From: Roseburia sp.
GTDB lineage: Bacteria > Bacillota > Clostridia > Lachnospirales > Lachnospiraceae
Assembly: GCA_030844625.1 (NCBI GenBank)
Contig: JAUUNJ010000196.1
Coordinates: 1 to 5,545 of the forward strand
Direction: 5' to 3'
DNA: 5,545 nucleotides
Position 1 is the first letter of the stretch. Each line of letters opens with the position of its first letter. Under the pieces are notes generated by a model. It was given only the letters and a program-made list of their open reading frames with translations, did not search any database and was not told the DNA's origin. The translations under genes were made by a program, and so were the position numbers. Shown in pieces: positions 1 to 5,545 of this stretch.

Positions 1-2026
1 TTGATTTAACTATTACTTTATCTTTCTTAATCACTTTTTTAACATCTGCTTTCTTGTTCTTCTTGGCATCTTTCTTTGACTTGTAGATAGCTACCTGATA
101 GCCTTTTGCATCATTAATTTTCTTAATTGAAAGTTTCACTTTCTTTGAGGCTTTCTTCTTCGCTGTAACCTTGACAATCTTAGCCTTTGCCGGTGCATTC
201 TTCTTTATTGTGGATTGTTCTGGTGCCCGGGTTGTTGTTTCTGGTGTGATTTCTGTACGTGATGTGCTCTCTTCCGGTGTAGTACTCTCCTCCTCTTTAT
301 TAGAATTAGTAATAAATCTGATACGTCCCTGACCGTTTATATCTGCATAATCATCTGATATTTTTCCACCCATGGATTCAATATAAGAAACGACCAAATC
401 ATCATCTATTGGTCCCTCATCCGGTCCAACGATAGCTTTACTTCCCAAAAACATTGTCATTCCATCATATATCTCTGAATAATAACAATCGTCTATAGCA
501 AGCGTATATTTTTTGTCAAGCTGCAAAGGTTTTCCCGCAACCTTAACATTTTGAACTCTATATTCTCCCTCTACAGATACAAACATTCCATACTCGTCAA
601 CTTTCACTGAGGATTTGATATCTGTATTAATATCGTATGTCATACCAGAGGTCTGGATAAATCCTCCACACTCTTCTGGCCATAAACTCGCTCCCATTTC
701 CAGACAGTCAATCAATTGTTGTCCTGTAACCTCTATTTTTACTATTACATCACTCCATGGAAGAACATTTAATACATCAAGATATGTGATATCCCCACTC
801 TGAATGTCGGCACGTATATTTCCTCCATTGGATAATGCCACATCAGCATCCATTCCAATCCTAAAAGCATCTGTAATAAAATCCCCCATATTTGTTTCCT
901 GGGAACGTATTAAGCGCTTTCCATTCTCAGGATTATATATATATAATCCAAAATCACTTGTTCCGACTTTTTTAATCAGATATTGATACTTGCCTTGTAT
1001 TTCTTGTACATAACTGTCAATTGCCTTATAACTCGATAATTCTTTTTCTTCATCCGTAATCGTGTTAATCAAATCAGTCTCTGCTGAAAATGTTCCGTCT
1101 TCATTTACAGTAATTCTTAACGCTCCAATATTTTCAAGTTTTGTTCCTGTAGAAGATAGTATTACGTCATCACCATTTTTGTCCTTTAATACATCACCTT
1201 TTAAAACACTATGAGCATGTCCATCCAGAAAAACATTGAGGCCTGTTGTATTTCCAATAATCTCTCGTGATGACCATCCCTCAGTAATTCCTTCATCACC
1301 CAAATGACCGATACCTACTATATAGTCCGCTCCTTCTGATTTTGCTTCATTGATTGCCTGCTGAACTGCTCCATAAAATTTTTCAATATTATCTCCATAA
1401 AAACTATATATATAGTTTCCATCGTCCTGAAACATGTCTGCAGAACCTTTTGTTATATTTTCCGGTGTCAGTACTCCTACATAACCCACTTTAACTGTTT
1501 TATCACCTACAATATATTCCTTTATTGCATAAGGTTCCGTTATATCTGTATTTGTTTTTAAATCAATATAATTCACACCCAGGTAAGCAGCCTTTGAATT
1601 TTCCATAAATGTAAATGTCCGCTCAACACCATAATCAAATTCATGGTTACCGAAAACCTGATAATCATATCCTACCTGATTCATAATATCAAGTACGTCA
1701 AGTCCTTCTGACTGTGAAGCAACCACACTTCCCTGAAGTGCATCTCCCAAATCAACCAGCGTAACATCTGCTGCGCTCTTTTCTGCCTGTTCTTTAATTG
1801 CTGCTAACCCGGCAAACCCAAGACTTGTACTAGAGCCTGAGTACTGACTATTGTTACTAATGCCTCCGTGAACATCATTTGTATACAATACTACAATCTG
1901 ATTTTTATTTAAGTTCAAATCAGATATTGTGGTTTCATTTGCATACACATAATTTACATTAATCAGACTAACTGCCATCATAACTGCCATTATGACAGAA
2001 AAAATTTTTTTTCTTGCTTTTTTCAT
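1..2026 (-). CDS. Secreted 5'-nucleotidase / metallophosphatase with basic C-terminal Fn3-like tail (3' end cut off)
   Basis: The frame is open from the ATG at 2026 to the window edge (675 codons, no stop), so the C-terminus is missing. It belongs to the 5'-nucleotidase/UDP-sugar hydrolase/2',3'-cyclic phosphodiesterase family, which strips phosphate from extracellular nucleotides. Visible parts: signal peptide at residues 1-29 (KKARKK, hydrophobic core, probable cut after VYA); metallophosphatase domain about 43-320 with LYTNDVHGG (Asp51, His53), DLGD (Asp92, Asp95), GNHEFDYG (Asn127, His128), GHLGDEG (His241) and LDGHAH (His270, His272), the full dimetal ligand set; C-terminal nucleotidase domain about 353-560 with SQETNMGDFITDAFR, LSNGGNIRADI and LPWSDVIVKIEVTG. 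A Thr/Glu/Pro linker (about 574-606) leads to a lysine-rich Fn3-like module from about 611 (KAKIVKV, AKGYQV). The start is fixed by AAGGAG seven bases upstream. No cell-wall sorting motif is visible, though it could lie beyond the edge. Family assignment is secure; exact substrate is not. Confidence 0.93.
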   Translation of the reverse strand, partial: MKKARKKIFSVIMAVMMAVSLINVNYVYANETTISDLNLNKNQIVVLYTNDVHGGISNNSQYSGSSTSLGFAGLAAIKEQAEKSAADVTLVDLGDALQGSVVASQSEGLDVLDIMNQVGYDYQVFGNHEFDYGVERTFTFMENSKAAYLGVNYIDLKTNTDITEPYAIKEYIVGDKTVKVGYVGVLTPENITKGSADMFQDDGNYIYSFYGDNIEKFYGAVQQAINEAKSEGADYIVGIGHLGDEGITEGWSSREIIGNTTGLNVFLDGHAHSVLKGDVLKDKNGDDVILSSTGTKLENIGALRITVNEDGTFSAETDLINTITDEEKELSSYKAIDSYVQEIQGKYQYLIKKVGTSDFGLYIYNPENGKRLIRSQETNMGDFITDAFRIGMDADVALSNGGNIRADIQSGDITYLDVLNVLPWSDVIVKIEVTGQQLIDCLEMGASLWPEECGGFIQTSGMTYDINTDIKSSVKVDEYGMFVSVEGEYRVQNVKVAGKPLQLDKKYTLAIDDCYYSEIYDGMTMFLGSKAIVGPDEGPIDDDLVVSYIESMGGKISDDYADINGQGRIRFITNSNKEEESTTPEESTSRTEITPETTTRAPEQSTIKKNAPAKAKIVKVTAKKKASKKVKLSIKKINDAKGYQVAIYKSKKDAKKNKKADVKKVIKKDKVIVKS

Positions 2027-2056
2027 AAATATTCTCCTTTGTACCTTGTAATCAAT

Positions 2057-2090
2057 AACGATCGTTTTTTTGGTTCTTGATATATACCAA
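2057..2090. repeat. Two small dyads in the 5'-nucleotidase leader (possible operator)
   Basis: Just downstream of the predicted transcription start of the 5'-nucleotidase gene lie a perfect 10-bp palindrome, AACGATCGTT (2057-2066), and an inverted repeat TTGGT (2070-2074)/ACCAA (2086-2090) with an 11-base gap. The position between -10 and start codon suits a repressor site or a leader hairpin. The arms are short and could be chance in AT-rich DNA, and I do not recognise the binding protein. Confidence 0.3.
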
Positions 2091-2101
2091 TTTGTTATTT
2101 T

Positions 2102-2129
2102 ATTATACCACAATATTTCTTCTTTTCAA
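2102..2129 (-). promoter_or_regulatory. Sigma-A-type promoter of the 5'-nucleotidase gene
   Basis: Read on the minus strand, TTGAAA (2129-2124) is followed after 16 bases by a perfect TATAAT (2107-2102). The TGG directly before it makes an extended -10. Transcription should start near 2095, giving a leader of about 70 nt before the ATG at 2026. This is the best promoter match in the window. It is a consensus match only, with no experimental support. Confidence 0.75.
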
Positions 2130-2181
2130 CACTTATACATATATAAATAAATTTTTAGCATATATTGGTTTCTTAAACGAT

Positions 2182-2198
2182 TCAATGTACCACATTGA
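2182..2198. repeat. Inverted repeat TCAATGT-acc-ACATTGA
   Basis: A perfect 7-bp inverted repeat with a 3-base centre lies between the two divergent promoters, about 50 bases upstream of the 5'-nucleotidase -35 and about 75 bases upstream of the DUF1836 -35. There is no following T-run, so a terminator is unlikely. The compact symmetric shape suits a dimeric regulator binding site, but that is inference from geometry alone. Confidence 0.35.
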
Positions 2199-2274
2199 TG
2201 TTATTGAACCTTTGCTTTTCAAATATATTTTATTATTTAATGTCTTCTTTAAATGTGTATACTGTTATTTCATC

Positions 2275-2303
2275 TTGTAGTTTTCATTACTACGTGATAA
2301 GAT
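2275..2303 (+). promoter_or_regulatory. Probable promoter of the DUF1836 gene
   Basis: TTGTAG (2275-2280) and TAAGAT (2298-2303) are separated by 17 bases, and a TGA just before the second hexamer makes an extended -10. The -35 matches the consensus at only three of six positions, and a TATAAG at 2303-2308 is a competing -10. The predicted start near 2310 would give a leader of about 90 nt containing the hairpin at 2351-2385. Confidence 0.45.
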
Positions 2304-2350
2304 ATAAGTCAATAAAAAGGAATTAAATAAAATTTTTATTATTATGTTAC

Positions 2351-2395
2351 GAGCCCATTGAATGTTAAGTACCCGCTTATGGCTCACCGGGAGGG
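2351..2395 (+). promoter_or_regulatory. Leader hairpin with possible pseudoknot over the DUF1836 ribosome binding site
   Basis: GAGCC (2351-2355) pairs with GGCTC (2381-2385). Inside it TAAG (2366-2369) pairs with CTTA (2376-2379), leaving the loop TACCCG. The loop's CCCG (2372-2375) is complementary to CGGG (2388-2391), which overlaps the Shine-Dalgarno stretch GGGAGGG (2389-2395). Stem, loop and downstream partner could thus form an H-type pseudoknot that hides the ribosome binding site of the gene starting at 2400. I do not recognise a known riboswitch or protein-leader family. The pairing is visible in the sequence; the regulatory role is inference. Confidence 0.4.
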
Positions 2396-2399
2396 AAAA

Positions 2400-3023
2400 A
2401 TGAACTCAGAAGAATTAGTAAAAAATGTTTTGAAAGATGTGGAAGCTTTTAGCATTAATGACGTGCCTAACATTGAACTTTATATGGATCAGGTTACAAC
2501 TTATCTTAATAATAAATTCAGTGCTTCCAAGAGATATGAAGATGACAAATTATTAACCAAAACAATGATTAATAATTATGCCAAAAGCAGGCTTTTACCA
2601 CCGCCGGAAAAGAAAAAATATTCGAAAGATCATATTATTGTTCTTGCGTTAATTTTCTTTTTTAAAAATGTAATTTCCATTAATGATGTGACAACAGTGC
2701 TGAAACCGTTACTGGATAAATATTTTCACAATGAAGAAACGCCACTGGAAGACATTGTCAATGTGTTTTTAAATTACGTTCAAAACAGTGATATGACCAA
2801 TCCTATTATTGATGAATTTCATGATTCCATTAAAATTTTTGAAAATGTAGAATCTGATGATAAAGAATATTTACAGACTTTAGGCTTAATATCCATGTTA
2901 AGTTATGATATGTTTGTCAGAAAAATGCTTATCGAGAAGCTTATTGATTCCTTACCTGAAAATGAAGAATCGAAGACACCGAAGGAAAATAAAAAAGACC
3001 ATAACAAAAAGGAAACTGATTAA
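2400..3023 (+). CDS. DUF1836 family protein, putative HTH regulator
   Basis: A 207-residue soluble protein of the DUF1836 family (Pfam PF08876), common in Firmicutes and of unknown function; the N-terminal half is usually taken as a MerR-like helix-turn-helix. The family core is residues 52-110: LTKTMINNYAKSRLLPPP, KKKYSKDHI, then a hydrophobic helix (VLALIFFFKNVISIND) ending in VLKPLL. The rest (about 115-182) is helical and acidic; the tail (186-207) is charged and probably disordered. I chose the ATG at 2400 because GGGAGGG lies just before it. An in-frame ATG at 2358 would add 14 residues, but it sits inside the leader hairpin and has no ribosome binding site. There is no signal peptide; IFFFKNV is too short and too charged at its flanks for a membrane span. 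The gene converges on the YerC gene and their stops overlap by four bases. Family call is fairly sure; DNA binding is inferred from the family. Confidence 0.85.
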   Translation: MNSEELVKNVLKDVEAFSINDVPNIELYMDQVTTYLNNKFSASKRYEDDKLLTKTMINNYAKSRLLPPPEKKKYSKDHIIVLALIFFFKNVISINDVTTVLKPLLDKYFHNEETPLEDIVNVFLNYVQNSDMTNPIIDEFHDSIKIFENVESDDKEYLQTLGLISMLSYDMFVRKMLIEKLIDSLPENEESKTPKENKKDHNKKETD

Positions 3024-3040
3024 TCAGTTTCCTTTTTGTT
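3003..3040. terminator. Bidirectional Rho-independent terminator, perfect 38-bp palindrome
   Basis: Two 19-base arms (3003-3021 and 3022-3040) are perfect reverse complements with no central spacer; the RNA would fold with a TTAA loop. The core GGAAACTGA/TCAGTTTCC is flanked by AAAAA on one side and TTTTT on the other, so both transcripts have an A-run, stem and U-run. The palindrome is centred on the overlapping stop codons of the DUF1836 and YerC genes and includes the last six codons of each. Confidence 0.88.
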
Positions 3041-3319
3041 TATTCTTTCAAGTACCATATCATATCCATCATTACCATAGTTCAATGAACGGTTCACCCG
3101 GCTGATCGTAGCCGTTGATGCACCTGTGACCGTGGAAATGTCAAGATAAGTCTTTCCTTCTCTCAACATTTTTGCAACTTCATATCTCTGGGAGATGGAT
3201 AATAATTCATTAACCGTACATACATCTTCAAAAAATGTATAACATTCTTCCTTATCCCTTAGTGTTAAAATAGCATCAAATAAATGATCAACTTCCGTGG
3301 TTCTGATTTTTTTACTCAT
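3020..3319 (-). CDS. yerC: YerC/YecD family TrpR-like transcriptional regulator
   Basis: A 99-residue cytoplasmic protein of the YerC/YecD family, small all-helical relatives of the tryptophan repressor TrpR found across Firmicutes; the ligand and targets are not established for this family. The TrpR-like fold spans about residues 8-92. The stretch LLSISQRYEVAKMLREGKTY (about 40-59) followed by LDISTVTGASTATISRVNRS is the classic TrpR-type helix-turn-helix, with GASTATISRVNRSL as recognition helix. The length fits the family. I chose the ATG at 3319 because AGGAGG lies seven bases upstream; an in-frame ATG at 3358 would add 13 residues (MKVISIISSGGIE) but has no ribosome binding site, and that extension would be encoded over the AGGAGG itself. 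The gene follows the GH16 glucanase gene on the same strand with a 102-base gap containing its own likely promoter. It ends in NKKETD inside the palindromic terminator. Confidence 0.88.
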   Translation of the reverse strand: MSKKIRTTEVDHLFDAILTLRDKEECYTFFEDVCTVNELLSISQRYEVAKMLREGKTYLDISTVTGASTATISRVNRSLNYGNDGYDMVLERINKKETD

Positions 3320-3358
3320 TTCAATGCCTCCTGAAGAAATAATACTAATCACTTTCAC

Positions 3359-3387
3359 ATTTTAACACTCTAAATCCTGAAAGTCCA
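3359..3387 (-). promoter_or_regulatory. Probable promoter of yerC
   Basis: On the minus strand TGGACT (3387-3382) and TAAAAT (3364-3359) are separated by 17 bases, with a TGT before the -10 (extended type). Transcription would start near 3352, leaving a leader of about 33 nt with the AGGAGG site. I see no convincing terminator between the glucanase stop at 3422 and this promoter, so yerC may also receive read-through from the glucanase gene. Confidence 0.5.
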
Positions 3388-3421
3388 GCGGAACTTAAAA
3401 AGACATTCACTTCTACAGTAA

Positions 3422-5230
3422 TTATTTGGTCTTAACCTTTTTTACTTTACTAAACTTACCATACACTCTTTTTCCCTGGCTGTCTAATACATATGCCCGA
3501 ACCCTGATATAATATTTTTTGTTTGATTTAAGTTTTTTGATTGTATACTTCAAACGTTTCGTAATTTTTTTCTTACTTTTCTTAAACTTTTTATTTGTAG
3601 AATATTTAATTTGATATCCCTTGGCCCTTTTCACTTTCTTAATCTTGATTTTTAAAGATTTTTTCTTTCTGACTACCTTTTTAATCTTGGCCTTTCCGGG
3701 TTTCTTTACAGTACTATTTTCCGTATTTACAGTTGTAGTTGTAACATTTTTCGTTGTTGCAGTGGCCTTTTCTATCACTGTAACTATTTTCTTCTCAGTA
3801 ACAAAACTTACATCTGAAATAGCAAAATTCAGTGACGTATTCGGGTCAAGATTTTCACCTGCCTCATCGTTTTTGCCAAGGCCAAAAAACAAATTAAGAT
3901 TTGCTGTATAGTCATCCGGAATTTTTATTTCTTTTTCAAACTGATAAGGAACACCTGCCTGCACGGTTATGTCTTCCTGATAAATAATGTGATTATCATC
4001 ATCTCCTACCACTTTCACACGAACATTCTTTGTTACATCCGATGTGAGTGTACATTTATATGTATATGTGTTTCCTGCAATGTATTCCAATTGTTTCAGA
4101 TAGGCCTGAATGCCCCACAACTTATTTCCTATAGAATCAATTTTCATGGAAATTCCATTGTTTGCCGTGCTCAAAACTGTTGCCTTAGGAACAGGTGTAC
4201 CAGTCCATGCACCGGCTGAATCATCATAATATCCGAATGTTCCCTGATGACTGGCAACGGCATCCACTGTTTCATAACTGATTTTGGTTTCTGTTTCTAC
4301 CTGTGTCTGTTTTGTTGTTGAATCCTGCACTGCATTATTATCTTCTTTTAATTGATAGACTCTGAGATAATCCACATACATTGTTGCTGTTTGATAGGTC
4401 GCTTCATTTGCTGTTATATAATTTGTAAATCCTGTTCCTGTACCACCAATGGCAAGATTAAACAGGAAAAAGTGTTCTTTCTGGAAACAATATGCATTAT
4501 TATCTGTAATATCCTGACTCAAAAATGTAACACCATCTAACTGCCATTCCATATGATTTTCATCCCAAATCAGACCATAGGTATGCCACCCATTGATTCC
4601 ATTATTCGTATTATCTGTAAAATACCCAAATGCATTTTGTGCTCCTTCAAATCCACTTCCATATGATCCGTGTGAATAACTGCCATTGAGACCATTGGTA
4701 TTCCAGTGAAGGCATCCTCCCACATAATTATTGGAATTAGCATGCTCCATAATGTCAATTTCTCCACAATACGGCCAGCCTACACCCTGACTCATATTTT
4801 CACCCATCATCCAGTATGCAGGCCATACCCCATCCTGATTTCCATTTTCCACTTTAATTCTGGCTTCCATTTTTCCATATTTAAAATATTTTTTCCCTTT
4901 GGAGATAATTCGTCCCGATGTATATTTTTGCCCACCATAATTTTCTCTGAGAGCATGTATCTGAAGAAATCCATCTGCAACTTCCACATTCTTTGTCCTG
5001 TTTGTATAATATTCCACTTCTCCATTGCCCCAGCCCCAGTCACCATTACCGATTTCATAGGACCATGTATTGGTATCCAAAGCTGTTCCGTTAAACTCAT
5101 CAGCCCACACAAGCTGATAACTCTGGGCAGCCTGGACCTCTTTTGTGTTTTTGGCAGTATATGAAATACCTCCCAATGCCATGAGCATTGATAAACCTAA
5201 TGCCATGATTTGCTTAATTTGCTTATTCAT
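3422..5230 (-). CDS. Secreted GH16 endo-beta-glucanase (laminarinase type) with CBM4/9-like module and basic Fn3-like tail
   Basis: A 602-residue exported enzyme that should cut beta-1,3- or mixed beta-1,3/1,4-glucans by the retaining GH16 mechanism. Signal peptide: residues 1 to about 34 (hydrophobic core 8-24; cut probably after VQA, though YTA at 26 is possible). GH16 domain: about 38-293, from LVWADEFNG to YVDYLRVYQL, with the catalytic motif GEIDIMEH, giving nucleophile Glu157, Asp159 and acid/base Glu162. Substrate-cleft residues in WGWGNGEVEYYT and DGVWPAYWMMG fit laminarinases. Residues about 317-478 form a beta-rich module like the CBM4/9 family (SHQGTFGYYDDSAG at its start, NFAISDVSF at its end), probably glucan binding. 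A Thr/Val linker (about 481-508) leads to a lysine-rich Fn3-like module (511-602; AKGYQIKYST, YYIRVRAY). All domains are intact. The start is fixed by AGGAGG five bases upstream. Whether laminarin or lichenan is the better substrate cannot be told here. Confidence 0.94.
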   Translation of the reverse strand: MNKQIKQIMALGLSMLMALGGISYTAKNTKEVQAAQSYQLVWADEFNGTALDTNTWSYEIGNGDWGWGNGEVEYYTNRTKNVEVADGFLQIHALRENYGGQKYTSGRIISKGKKYFKYGKMEARIKVENGNQDGVWPAYWMMGENMSQGVGWPYCGEIDIMEHANSNNYVGGCLHWNTNGLNGSYSHGSYGSGFEGAQNAFGYFTDNTNNGINGWHTYGLIWDENHMEWQLDGVTFLSQDITDNNAYCFQKEHFFLFNLAIGGTGTGFTNYITANEATYQTATMYVDYLRVYQLKEDNNAVQDSTTKQTQVETETKISYETVDAVASHQGTFGYYDDSAGAWTGTPVPKATVLSTANNGISMKIDSIGNKLWGIQAYLKQLEYIAGNTYTYKCTLTSDVTKNVRVKVVGDDDNHIIYQEDITVQAGVPYQFEKEIKIPDDYTANLNLFFGLGKNDEAGENLDPNTSLNFAISDVSFVTEKKIVTVIEKATATTKNVTTTTVNTENSTVKKPGKAKIKKVVRKKKSLKIKIKKVKRAKGYQIKYSTNKKFKKSKKKITKRLKYTIKKLKSNKKYYIRVRAYVLDSQGKRVYGKFSKVKKVKTK

Positions 5231-5274
5231 AAGAACCTCCTCTTAGTATTTTTTCGTTCGTTCTTCCTATGTAT

Positions 5275-5318
5275 ATTATAAAACCAGATAAAACAATTTT
5301 TTTCAATATATTTATCTG
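5275..5318 (-). promoter_or_regulatory. Glucanase upstream region: -10 element and 8-bp dyad (operator or weak terminator)
   Basis: On the minus strand a perfect TATAAT (5280-5275) lies 44 bases upstream of the glucanase start, but the nearest good -35, TTGAAA (5306-5301), is 20 bases away, longer than usual. An inverted repeat CAGATAAA (5318-5311)/TTTATCTG (5292-5285) brackets this -35 region. It may be an operator controlling the glucanase, a weak terminator for the oxidoreductase gene ending at 5334 (its T-run, GGTTTTATAAT, is poor), or both. A suboptimal promoter with an overlapping dyad would fit a regulated polysaccharide-use gene; this is inference. Confidence 0.4.
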
Positions 5319-5333
5319 ATTTTTATTATTCTC

Positions 5334-5545
5334 TTATTCAAAAGAATATTTTACTCCCATTTGTTTTCTGATTTCATCCATAATTTTCATCATTTTCAAA
5401 GTCTGTTTATGAGTCATATCACTGCACTGAACTTTTCCACTATTTATTGCTTTGATGCATGCCCTAACTTCATATTCATAACCCGTGATCTGTAATTCTT
5501 TATCAAACCGTTTTATCAGATTCCAATTACAATCAAAAACTTTTA
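5334..5545 (-). CDS. Gfo/Idh/MocA-family oxidoreductase, C-terminal fragment
   Basis: Only the last 69 codons lie in the window; the gene continues beyond the right edge on the minus strand and stops at 5336-5334. The visible end has the pattern of NAD(P)-dependent Gfo/Idh/MocA sugar dehydrogenases of the dihydrodiol dehydrogenase type: ITGYEYEVRACIKAINSGK, then a Cys-Ser-Asp-Met-Thr-His segment, then QTLKMMKIMDEIRKQMGVKY ending in SFE. These residues form the closing helices of the C-terminal alpha/beta domain. The NAD-binding Rossmann fold and catalytic Lys are not in view, so substrate and activity cannot be judged. It lies 104 bases upstream of the glucanase on the same strand, so sugar metabolism is a plausible shared theme, but co-transcription is not shown. 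Confidence 0.82.
   Translation of the reverse strand, partial: KVFDCNWNLIKRFDKELQITGYEYEVRACIKAINSGKVQCSDMTHKQTLKMMKIMDEIRKQMGVKYSFE

Larger units (their letters stand above)
2027..2399. other. AT-rich divergent intergenic region
   Basis: This gap separates the minus-strand 5'-nucleotidase gene from the plus-strand DUF1836 gene. It holds one outward promoter for each gene, the two leader dyads near 2057-2090, a 7-bp inverted repeat at 2182-2198, and a hairpin directly before the DUF1836 start. A 67-codon plus-strand frame from a TTG at 2077 has no ribosome binding site, is made of AT-rich Phe/Tyr/Ile/Leu codons and overlaps the opposing promoter, so I do not call it a gene. No tRNA or recognised RNA family is visible. 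Confidence 0.7.

Noticed and set aside
1..200. Lysine-rich repeats as a possible frameshift or low-complexity artefact at the left edge
   Set aside because: The frame stays open and shows the same KAKI/AKGYQ pattern as the glucanase tail, so it is a genuine basic domain.
615..986. Two consecutive short plus-strand frames (62 and 60 codons)
   Set aside because: Both are antisense to the nucleotidase C-terminal domain, whose motifs are intact on the minus strand.
2077..2280. 67-codon plus-strand frame from TTG at 2077, rich in Phe, Tyr, Leu and Ile, like a small membrane protein
   Set aside because: No ribosome binding site, TTG start inside a dyad, it overlaps the opposing nucleotidase promoter, and the composition is what AT-rich noncoding DNA gives.
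2358..2399. Upstream start for the DUF1836 protein at 2358 or 2379
   Set aside because: Both ATGs lie in the leader hairpin without a Shine-Dalgarno sequence, whereas GGGAGGG is well placed for 2400.
2905..3105. 66-codon plus-strand frame overlapping the end of the DUF1836 gene
   Set aside because: It is an out-of-frame shadow that runs through the terminator and into the antisense strand of yerC.
3320..3358. Longer yerC start at 3358 adding 13 residues
   Set aside because: The extension would be encoded over the AGGAGG site that serves the ATG at 3319, it lacks its own site, and the family normally begins near MSKK.
3367..3420. Hairpin AAGTTC/GGACTT as a glucanase terminator
   Set aside because: Only six base pairs including a G-T wobble and no U-run on the minus strand; part of it is the likely yerC -35.
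4706..5164. 152-codon plus-strand frame opposite the glucanase
   Set aside because: It is antisense to the conserved GH16 catalytic domain, has no ribosome binding site and has no recognisable protein features.

Overview
The window looks like chromosomal DNA of a low-GC Gram-positive anaerobe, most likely a Lachnospiraceae-type Clostridia (Roseburia/Butyrivibrio/Eubacterium group). This is an inference. It rests on AT-rich intergenic DNA, strong AGGAGG-type ribosome binding sites, sigma-A-like promoters, and two secreted enzymes ending in the lysine-rich Fn3-like tail often seen in that family. Two small regulator-like proteins, of the YerC/TrpR-like and DUF1836 families, fit the same group.

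Layout from left to right: (1) a secreted 5'-nucleotidase-type metallophosphatase on the minus strand, whose C-terminus runs off the left edge; (2) an AT-rich divergent intergenic region of about 370 bp with a promoter for each flanking gene, several small dyads, and a compact hairpin/possible pseudoknot just before the next start codon; (3) a DUF1836 protein on the plus strand; (4) a YerC/YecD TrpR-like protein on the minus strand, convergent with it, the two stop codons overlapping inside a perfect 38-bp palindrome that should terminate transcription both ways; (5) a secreted GH16 beta-glucanase (laminarinase type) with a CBM4/9-like module, minus strand; (6) the last 69 codons of a Gfo/Idh/MocA-family oxidoreductase, minus strand, cut by the right edge.

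Functionally, the window pairs two exported hydrolases (nucleotide scavenging and beta-glucan breakdown) that carry related basic C-terminal modules, suggesting a shared way of staying at the cell surface. Between them sit two small putative DNA-binding proteins in convergent orientation. Nothing here proves that the regulators control the hydrolases. I see no mobile element, CRISPR array, tRNA or rRNA. The most unusual feature is the palindrome, which encodes the same last six residues (NKKETD) for both convergent proteins. The second is the possible structured leader that could mask the ribosome binding site of the DUF1836 gene.
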